Assembly: GCA_028711485.1 (NCBI GenBank)
Contig: JAQTSF010000043.1
Coordinates: forward strand, 1 to 6,579
DNA: 6,579 nucleotides
Origin: Candidatus Iainarchaeum sp.
GTDB taxonomy: Archaea > Micrarchaeota > Micrarchaeia > Anstonellales > Bilamarchaeaceae
Direction: 5' to 3'
Under the pieces are notes generated by a model, which did not search any database, was not told the DNA's origin, and saw only the letters and a list, made by a program, of their open reading frames with translations. Position 1 is the stretch's first letter. Every line of letters begins with the position of its first letter. A program made the translations under genes and the position numbers. Of this stretch, positions 1 through 4,710 are shown piece by piece.

Positions 1-1
1 A

Positions 2-361
2 ACTATGTTATTTTCAGATACAGTGTATGGCCCCCAGGCAAAAATGATGACTGAGTATAAAGAAGCAATGGAATGTGATGTAATGCAAATACCCTTCCAT
101 GGTTTAGGTACAGGAAATACGCAGTTAAATCTTCTATTATTATACGTAAAACCAGAGTATGTAATAATGACTGGAAATGAAAATCTAGGACAGGTTCCTA
201 ATCAAGATATGATGCGGGATTCCACATATCAACAAATCGGATATGCAAAAGCTAAGTTATACACTGTATTTCCAAGTGATTATCCTACAAAAAATAGTAA
301 CGGAGGAACTGTAAAAGTTACTTCTGATGGGGATACATATTTAGTAAGTTATTCTAATTAG
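2..361 (+). CDS. Metallo-beta-lactamase-fold protein, ComEC/Rec2-like, C-terminal fragment
   Basis: This is the last ~119 codons of a gene that starts before the window; the frame is open to the left edge, so the ATG at 5 need not be the start. Numbering from that ATG, the layout resembles the end of the metallo-beta-lactamase domain of ComEC/Rec2-type proteins. LFSD (residues 2-5) sits where the family has a metal-ligand Asp in L-x-x-GD. MQIPFHGLGTGN (27-38) sits where it has the L-K-x-x-HHGS strand. VKPEYVIMTGNEN (48-60) matches the VKPKYAVISVG-type strand. A C-terminal strand pair ends in VKVTSDGDTYLVS. Such domains act on nucleic acid or other phosphoesters, and full ComEC also carries a membrane channel for DNA uptake; nothing here shows whether that part exists. 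The HHG motif is reduced to FHG, so activity is uncertain. Family assignment is tentative. Confidence 0.5.
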   Translation, partial: TMLFSDTVYGPQAKMMTEYKEAMECDVMQIPFHGLGTGNTQLNLLLLYVKPEYVIMTGNENLGQVPNQDMMRDSTYQQIGYAKAKLYTVFPSDYPTKNSNGGTVKVTSDGDTYLVSYSN

Positions 362-363
362 AT

Positions 364-389
364 ATAATTTTTTCTTTTTTATTTTAATT
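364..389 (+). terminator. U-rich archaeal-type terminator after the ComEC-like gene
   Basis: Directly after the TAG at 359-361 comes an almost pure T/A stretch with two runs of six T (369-373 region and 375-380) and further T runs to about 390. Archaeal RNA polymerase commonly stops at such U tracts without needing a hairpin. It is placed exactly between the stop codon and the first stem of the hairpin island. The assignment rests on composition and position only. Confidence 0.5.
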
Positions 390-713
390 TTCACGAATGC
401 TACCGCGGATTTCAGCCATTCGTGAAACAATATTGTTGTATATCAACAATATGCCCATTGAACGGATTACCGTTCAATTGGGAGCTGTAAAATTCGCATC
501 ATTGCAAAACCAAAGGTTTTGCATGTATCTCCGAATCTATGATTCGGAGTATATCGCAATTCATCCCCCACTATTGAGCTTCGCTCAATGTGCGCAATGA
601 ACGAAGTTCATTAGCGAGACTTAAGTCAATGGATTGAAATTAATACTTGGATTAATTTCAAAAATTGCAATTTTGCAAAGCAAAATTTCAATGGATTTCT
701 TGCGAATTTTACA
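389..713. repeat. Hairpin-dense intergenic island (nine or more non-identical short stem-loops)
   Basis: This fills most of the 382-bp gap between two converging genes. Reading left to right, perfect inverted repeats follow one another almost without spacers. H1: 389-399/417-427 (11 bp). H2: 430-438/444-452 (9 bp). H3: 457-465/470-478 (9 bp, then CCC/GGG past a bulged T). H4: 503-511/515-523 (9 bp, AAA loop). H5: 529-537/541-549 (9 bp, TAT loop). H6: 573-579/583-589 (7 bp, TTC loop). H7: 596-602/606-612 (7 bp, GAA loop, then CGC/GCG past a bulged A). H8: 634-644/651-661 (11 bp). H9: 669-676/680-687 (8 bp, AAA loop). GACTTAAGTC at 618-627 is a further palindrome. By my count about 60% of bases can pair. 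Stem sequences differ, so this is not a simple repeat. It could be a structured RNA, a bidirectional 3'-end element, or DNA shaped by template switching. Function unknown. Confidence 0.8.
486..713. repeat. Long-range 13-bp inverted repeat enclosing hairpins H4-H9
   Basis: TGTAAAATTCGCA at 486-498 is the exact reverse complement of TGCGAATTTTACA at 701-713, with 202 nt between the arms. The arms bracket hairpins 4 to 9, so a transcript of either strand could fold as a closed multibranch structure with the 13-bp helix as its stem. H1-H3 lie outside this helix on the left. The unpaired spacer at 550-572 contains a CCCCC run. The pairing is read directly from the sequence; whether it forms in RNA is inference. 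Confidence 0.75.
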
Positions 714-743
714 TTAAATATTTTTTACTAATTAATATTGAAT

Positions 744-2453
744 TCAATGAGCTTTAGATTTATCCTCATTTTTTAGATCAACCAGATTTTCAACTATTGC
801 AGCATAAGCAGGTCTTGAAACTAAGAATCCTAATAAAGCACCAAGAATAGTTGAAATTGCAAAACCTATTACCTCAACCATTCCAGAAAATAATAGTGGA
901 AGCATTCCTACAATTGCTACAATTGCATTAGTTTTTATTATTAAGAATGCATTCTGAAGTTTTCCTTCAAGATCAATTATTTGTTTTTTCAATATCTCGT
1001 CAGTTATTACTATTTGTGCATCCACCCCTACTCCAATTGCTGCGATTATACCTGCCATTGCCGCAAGATCGATTGTGAACGAACCTAGAGTGGATATTAA
1101 TATAATAAGCTCGCATATACTAATTATAATAATTGGAAGAATCAATTTTATACTCTGATATCTTAATCCAACAACAGTAGAAATAACAATAAGCGAGAGA
1201 ACTATTCCTATAATACTTAATCTTAAAAATTCTAAACCAAGTTGAGGAGGAAGAACTGTTTTGCTGCCTAAAGATATTTGAACTGGTAGTGCTCCTCCTT
1301 TTAAAATAGAAATTATTCTTTTAGCACTTTCCTCTGCATTTTTTGATTTTTCTAAACCAGTTCCCTGTGCAGGACCTGAAATAGAGTAAAAACTTCCAGC
1401 AACTGCATCCTCGCTTGTTATTTTTGGGGAAAGTCTTGGTGCTGATAACAATCCTACTGCCTCCCATTCAATAACAGTTGGTTCTCCAAAATAAGTATAT
1501 ACTGGAGAAATTTCTTCCTCTAAAGAGTAAATAATTGTAAAGCCACTGGATTCTAAAGAAGCTAAAAGCCATTCTGGAGCATTTTCCGGAACAATTGCTT
1601 TAGAAGAATTTGTTTTGGGAAGGAAAGTATCATTCTGGAGGAGTTCATCTATTATATATAATGAAATGTCTCCTTTTTCAGATTTAAGAGCATCCTCACA
1701 TGCAGGAATAAGATCATCGATTGATACGCCTTCTGGAGCATTTAAAAGAAGATTTTCAAAACTTAAGAAAATTATTGCATCATTTGGTCTATCCAAAAAC
1801 ATGTATAAAGGATAATTTGCTTTGCCTTTTATCACCTGGGAAAAGTATAATGATGATTGTGAACTAATAGTAAATGAAACTCCCCAATCTTCTCCGTTTG
1901 AGAGATATTGCGGATTTACTCTTTGAACTGTTCCAGGAAGAATATCCTCTCCAGTTATTGCTATTTTTCCATCAACAATTCCCTGATAGACCCCTTGATG
2001 AGCCAGAATTTCTTCTATAAAAAGTATCTGCTCTTGATCACTGCTGGGAACTTCAACATATATTTCTGAATTTCCAACTGCAACAACTTTTACCTCGCTT
2101 AGACCAAGTACGCTTGATCTTTTCTTTATAATATCTATAAGTTCGTTCATTGTTGTTTCATCAACTGACTGCTCTAGAAGTATTGGTATTCGGGTTCCTC
2201 CACTGAAATCAATTCCGAATTTCATTTCGTTTATTCCAATATTTACAAGTGATAATAGAACCATTAATGAAAGTGCAATTATTTTGAGTTCTTTTTCTTT
2301 CCAAAATAAGGATATTATTCCAAAAAGCATTATTGAAAATATTAAAAACAAACCTGCAAATTTTCCGTAGAAGTATAACCCTAGTATAAATAGTATAAAT
2401 AATGAAATGAGGAATAACCCTTTTCCAGATTTTAATGTTTTTAGGAAATCCAT
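744..2453 (-). CDS. secD: Protein-export membrane protein SecD
   Basis: SecD is one half of the SecDF complex, which works on the outer side of the SecYEG channel and helps pull or release exported proteins. In archaea there is no SecA, so SecDF acts on co- or post-translational export by a mechanism still poorly known. Of 569 residues, about 11-50 and 56-74 are hydrophobic. FGIDFSGGTRI (79-89) is the family's D1 motif. A large extracytoplasmic P1-type domain covers about 90-405, with GGALPVQISLGSKTVLPP at 386-403. A block of about five membrane helices (410-550) contains AAIGVGVDAQIVITDE (471-486), the archaeal form of the SecD signature. The N-terminus appears to hold more hydrophobic segments than the single helix usual for SecD. 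The ATG lies 1 nt after the secF stop, so the two are translated from one message, secF first. The stop codon lies inside the palindrome ATTGAATTCAAT (737-748). Confidence 0.95.
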   Translation of the reverse strand: MDFLKTLKSGKGLFLISLFILFILGLYFYGKFAGLFLIFSIMLFGIISLFWKEKELKIIALSLMVLLSLVNIGINEMKFGIDFSGGTRIPILLEQSVDETTMNELIDIIKKRSSVLGLSEVKVVAVGNSEIYVEVPSSDQEQILFIEEILAHQGVYQGIVDGKIAITGEDILPGTVQRVNPQYLSNGEDWGVSFTISSQSSLYFSQVIKGKANYPLYMFLDRPNDAIIFLSFENLLLNAPEGVSIDDLIPACEDALKSEKGDISLYIIDELLQNDTFLPKTNSSKAIVPENAPEWLLASLESSGFTIIYSLEEEISPVYTYFGEPTVIEWEAVGLLSAPRLSPKITSEDAVAGSFYSISGPAQGTGLEKSKNAEESAKRIISILKGGALPVQISLGSKTVLPPQLGLEFLRLSIIGIVLSLIVISTVVGLRYQSIKLILPIIIISICELIILISTLGSFTIDLAAMAGIIAAIGVGVDAQIVITDEILKKQIIDLEGKLQNAFLIIKTNAIVAIVGMLPLLFSGMVEVIGFAISTILGALLGFLVSRPAYAAIVENLVDLKNEDKSKAH

Positions 2454-2454
2454 A

Positions 2455-3555
2455 CTACTCCCCTTTCTTAATTAGGTAATGGAGAAGTACCACAGCATTT
2501 ATGCCCCAGGTGGCAAATAGATCTCCGATAAGCCCTGCAAGAGCGACAGATGATATTTCATAATATGTTGAAATGTTTGTCATGATACTTAATCCGAATA
2601 AAACTGAGAATGCAATTATCCCTGTAAAAGTCATTGTTGTTCCTGTTTTCATTGCATCATGCGCTTTTTCTCTTGGATCCCCTTTTCTTTTTAACATTCT
2701 CATCGTGAGCATTATATCAGTATCCAACGAATAACCTACAAGCATTAAGAGGGCTGCAAATGAAGGAAGTGTAAGTGGAATTTGGAAAAATGCCATTGCA
2801 CCTAAAGCCATTATAATATCGCTTATAGCTCCAATTAATACCGCAGCACTTGGAACAAGACTCCTAAAAAATAAGAACACTAGAATAGTACTTAAAATTC
2901 CAGCCAATAGCAAAACATTTATTGCACTTTCTATAAAGTGAATGCTTAATTTTGGACTTACTGATTGGATATAAATTGAAGAATATGAGACATAATTGTC
3001 GATAATCTTTGTAATTGACGATTCATAATCTTTGTATACTATTGAATGGGCGTCTAGAAAAGCTTTTTTCACATGGTTAAGATTTGGTATGGTTGAAGAA
3101 TCGTTTTTTATATTTGCAAGAGAAAATAATTCATTTACAGTATTATCAAGTTCAGAACGTTTTTCTAGATATTCTTCTTTAAAAGAATCATCCTGAAAAG
3201 AAAGTCCTTCCAATGTTGAGGTTTCTTCAAGTAATATGTCAAAGGATTCCTTCAGCTTATCAGCTTTTATTATTTTTTCGCTTTGGGGAACTTCAATTTC
3301 TGCTTTATATCCTATCGCAGTCTCAAAAACTTTTACATCTGCTTCAAATCCTTCATTTAAAAGTTCGGATTTTAATACTTCTGCATCTGCAGGTTCATCC
3401 AAAGTAAGAGAAACTAGCATTCCGCCCCTAAAATCCACCCCTAATTTGATACCGGGGTCTATTAGGATAAAATTTAAGGATAAAATTATCAATATTAGAG
3501 CTGGTATTAAAAGTAAAAAGTAATTTCCTTGATAAATATTAGGTAAAGAAACCAT
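2455..3555 (-). CDS. secF: Protein-export membrane protein SecF
   Basis: SecF is the partner of SecD in the archaeal SecDF export complex in the cytoplasmic membrane. Of 366 residues, helix 1 is at about 12-32. LGVDFRGG (38-45) is the D1-type motif. The extracytoplasmic domain runs to about 200 and is followed by five hydrophobic segments (about 205-230, 233-256, 262-286, 308-326, 335-360). LMLVGYSLDTDIMLTMRMLK (270-289) is the archaeal SecF signature. The length exceeds the ~290 residues I recall for haloarchaeal SecF. The surplus lies in a charged, mostly helical stretch around 95-195 with no recognised motif. The gene is first in the secF-secD operon, the usual archaeal order. The ATG at 3553-3555 is chosen because the membrane helix follows directly and a TATA-like box lies upstream at suitable distance; no Shine-Dalgarno is evident. 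Confidence 0.95.
   Translation of the reverse strand: MVSLPNIYQGNYFLLLIPALILIILSLNFILIDPGIKLGVDFRGGMLVSLTLDEPADAEVLKSELLNEGFEADVKVFETAIGYKAEIEVPQSEKIIKADKLKESFDILLEETSTLEGLSFQDDSFKEEYLEKRSELDNTVNELFSLANIKNDSSTIPNLNHVKKAFLDAHSIVYKDYESSITKIIDNYVSYSSIYIQSVSPKLSIHFIESAINVLLLAGILSTILVFLFFRSLVPSAAVLIGAISDIIMALGAMAFFQIPLTLPSFAALLMLVGYSLDTDIMLTMRMLKRKGDPREKAHDAMKTGTTMTFTGIIAFSVLFGLSIMTNISTYYEISSVALAGLIGDLFATWGINAVVLLHYLIKKGE
2458..2463 (-). promoter_or_regulatory. Ribosome binding site of secD inside the end of secF
   Basis: On the minus strand GGGGAG, preceded by an A run, ends 4 nt before the secD ATG and lies in the last sense codon region of secF. It contains GGAG complementary to the archaeal 16S 3' end. 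It is a visible Shine-Dalgarno in a window where first-in-operon genes lack one, which fits leadered translation of an internal cistron and coupling to secF termination. Confidence 0.6.
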
Positions 3556-3587
3556 TTAAATCATCATTTATATTTTAGAGTTGATAA

Positions 3588-3604
3588 ATGGTTATATTTA
3601 AAAA
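3588..3604 (-). promoter_or_regulatory. TATA-like promoter of secF-secD
   Basis: On the minus strand TTTTTAAATATAA lies about 33-48 nt before the secF ATG. An archaeal start site 25-28 nt downstream of the box centre would give a 5' leader of roughly 10-15 nt. The box begins only a few nt past the mature 3' end of the tRNA-Ala gene on the same strand, so tRNA 3' processing and the secF promoter are nearly contiguous. A second AT-rich stretch at 3567-3577 seems too near the ATG to be the TATA box. Confidence 0.45.
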
Positions 3605-3606
3605 TA

Positions 3607-3714
3607 TGGACTTGGGGGGAATAACGGTTCTAATAATTTATTTATTATTTAGAGTATTCGCACCCCCGGCCTCATCGTTGCGAACGATGCGCTCTACTGC
3701 TGAGCTACAAGCCC
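3607..3714 (-). tRNA. tRNA-Ala (anticodon CGC) with an intron in the T-loop
   Basis: Reading the minus strand from 3714: acceptor GGGCTTG; TA; D-stem GCTC/GAGC around a 7-nt loop AGCAGTA; G26; anticodon stem CATCG/CGATG; loop TTCGCAA with anticodon CGC at 3682-3680; variable AGGCC; T-stem GGGGG (3667-3663). The T-loop is interrupted. The partner CCCCC of the T-stem appears only at 3619-3615, followed by CAAGTCC (3614-3608) and discriminator A (3607). Acceptor pairing is complete and includes G3.U70, the main identity element of tRNA-Ala, which independently agrees with the anticodon. Removing 36 nt leaves a 72-nt tRNA with T-loop TGCGAAT. CCA is not encoded. It reads GCG codons. Unusual features are A at position 18 and G at position 55 in place of G18 and U55. 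Confidence 0.85.
3621..3656 (-). other. Predicted 36-nt tRNA intron at position 59/60
   Basis: The 43 nt between the two T-stem strands must lose 36 to make a 7-nt loop. Folding the precursor gives a relaxed bulge-helix-bulge. The outer helix is GGGGG/CCCCC. Next is a central 4-position helix TGCG (3662-3659) with CGTT (3626-3623), with one T.T mismatch and one G.U. The two 3-nt bulges are AAT (3658-3656) and ATT (3622-3620). The inner intron stem is TCTA...ATAAT with ATTAT-TAGA and one bulged A. Archaeal splicing endonuclease cuts after the second bulge nucleotide, which predicts intron 3656-3621 and a mature loop TGCGAAT, close to the consensus TTCGAAT. T-loop introns are known from some archaea, notably Thermoproteales. 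The exact boundaries are inference. Confidence 0.7.
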
Positions 3715-3749
3715 ATAAGAAGTGTATTAATATCCAAAGATACTAATTT

Positions 3750-3803
3750 GGGCGAGTGGCTCGAATTGAACAAATCTTTGTTCAATCAGAGAGCTACAAG
3801 CCC
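3750..3803. repeat. tRNA-like quasi-palindrome sharing 13 nt with tRNA-Ala
   Basis: GAGCTACAAGCCC at 3791-3803 is identical to 3702-3714, the first 13 nt of the tRNA-Ala gene in the same orientation. The opposite arm, GGGCGAGTGGCTC at 3750-3762, pairs imperfectly with it (GGGC/GCCC and TGGCTC/GAGCTA with one G.T). Between them is a strong hairpin, ATTGAACAA (3766-3774) with TTGTTCAAT (3778-3786). On the minus strand the element reads like a tRNA 5' end, a hairpin, then a TTCGAGC T-loop-like string and a GCCCA end, with no anticodon arm. It is probably a tRNA-derived remnant or a structured 5' region between the divergent tRNA and folD. It is not a complete tRNA. Confidence 0.6.
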
Positions 3804-3828
3804 GCGTAAGTAAGAAAATAATTTCCAG

Positions 3829-3844
3829 CATTATATTTAAATAA
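3829..3844 (+). promoter_or_regulatory. TATA-like promoter of folD-folC
   Basis: TTATATTTAAATAA at 3831-3844 is the best TATA-like string before folD. Its centre is about 27 nt before the ATG at 3865, so the transcript should start at or within a few nt of the start codon. No Shine-Dalgarno precedes that ATG. Both points suggest a leaderless mRNA, common in archaea. The 60 nt upstream hold the tRNA-like palindrome. Confidence 0.55.
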
Positions 3845-3864
3845 CTTGCAAACGAATTCAGATT

Positions 3865-4692
3865 ATGATATTGGATGGAAAAAAGGTTTCTGAAAAGATA
3901 TTAACAGATTTAAAGAAAAGAATAATAGAAAAAAAACTAGCTCCTAAGTTAGTAATAATAACTATCGGAAAAGACGATGCTTCTGAGGTGTATGTAAGGA
4001 AAAAACTTGAGAGTGCAGAAAAAATAGGGATAACTGCAAAACAGATTAAATTTACTGAGGAAAGCAGTGAACAGGAAATTTTGAACGAAATAGACAAACT
4101 TAACAAAGATAAAAATGTTGATGGATTTATAGTCCAACTTCCGGTTCCTAAACATATAAATGCTAATAAATTGCTTGAGAAAATAGCTCCTGAAAAGGAT
4201 GTTGATGGGTTTCATCCAATAAATGTTGGTAAATTATTTTTAGGAATATCTGAAGACAATGATATGCTCCCGGCAACCCCTTTTGGGATAATGAAAATGA
4301 TTGAGTATTATAAGATAAAAGTTGAAGGAAAGAATGCTGTGGTAGTTGGAAGAAGCAACATTGTTGGAAAACCTATTGCTTCACTTCTTCTAAATAAAAA
4401 TGCAACCGTATCCATAACACATAGCAAAACAAAAAATTTAGAAGAATATACCAAAAAAGCAGATATCATTGTTGTAGCTGTTGGAAAACCTAAAATAATA
4501 ACTGCAGAGATGGTAAAAGAAGGAGCATATATTATAGATGTTGGTATGAATAAAATTAATGGCAAAAATGTGGGAGATGTTGATTTCGAAAATGTAATAA
4601 AAAAAGCTCATTGTTCCCCAGTTCCGGGAGGGGTTGGTCCTCTTACGGTTGCAATGCTTATGTATAATACAGTAAAAGCATCAGAAAAATAA
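3865..4692 (+). CDS. folD: Bifunctional methylenetetrahydrofolate dehydrogenase / methenyltetrahydrofolate cyclohydrolase
   Basis: FolD converts 5,10-methylene-THF to 5,10-methenyl-THF with NAD(P) and then to 10-formyl-THF, in the cytosol, supplying one-carbon units for purine and other syntheses. The 275 residues fit the family's usual 280-300. Motifs in order: YVRKK (43-47) with the conserved Tyr and catalytic Lys; QLPVP (91-95); KDVDGFHP (111-118); PATPFGIM (136-143), where most members have PCTP-x-G; the nucleotide-binding VVGRSNIVGKP (160-170); and SPVPGGVGPLTVAML (251-265). All catalytic landmarks are present and the frame is intact. The ATG at 3865 gives the standard N-terminus (ILDGKKVSEKIL). 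It is first of a two-gene unit with folC 18 bp downstream. Many archaea use tetrahydromethanopterin instead of folate, so this pair marks a folate-using lineage. Confidence 0.96.
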   Translation: MILDGKKVSEKILTDLKKRIIEKKLAPKLVIITIGKDDASEVYVRKKLESAEKIGITAKQIKFTEESSEQEILNEIDKLNKDKNVDGFIVQLPVPKHINANKLLEKIAPEKDVDGFHPINVGKLFLGISEDNDMLPATPFGIMKMIEYYKIKVEGKNAVVVGRSNIVGKPIASLLLNKNATVSITHSKTKNLEEYTKKADIIVVAVGKPKIITAEMVKEGAYIIDVGMNKINGKNVGDVDFENVIKKAHCSPVPGGVGPLTVAMLMYNTVKASEK

Positions 4693-4710
4693 ACTCTCAA
4701 ATTGATAATT

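Noticed and set aside
397..600. 67-codon open frame on the + strand inside the hairpin island
   Set aside because: It runs straight through six palindromes, has no promoter or ribosome site, and its composition is dictated by the inverted repeats; it does not resemble the Lys-rich proteins around it.
389..713. CRISPR array
   Set aside because: The stems are all different and closely packed; there is no constant repeat with equal-length spacers and no cas gene.
389..713. Insertion sequence or MITE
   Set aside because: No transposase, no clear terminal inverted repeat with target-site duplication at its outer ends; the 13-bp inverted repeat excludes H1-H3 and lacks flanking duplications.
1615..1815. 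Open frames antisense to secD, secF, folD and folC
   Set aside because: They lie wholly inside strongly recognised genes, lack promoters and show no family features; they are reading-frame shadows.
3607..3714. Truncated tRNA pseudogene
   Set aside because: The missing T-stem and acceptor strands are found 36 nt further on with full pairing and G3.U70, so an intron explains it better.
3750..3803. Second complete tRNA gene or a true split-tRNA half
   Set aside because: No anticodon arm can be formed, and no partner half with a complementary leader is visible; kept only as a tRNA-like remnant.
4702..4710. TTG start for folC
   Set aside because: An ATG follows three codons later, there is no Shine-Dalgarno favouring the TTG, and the family's N-terminus is satisfied from 4711.
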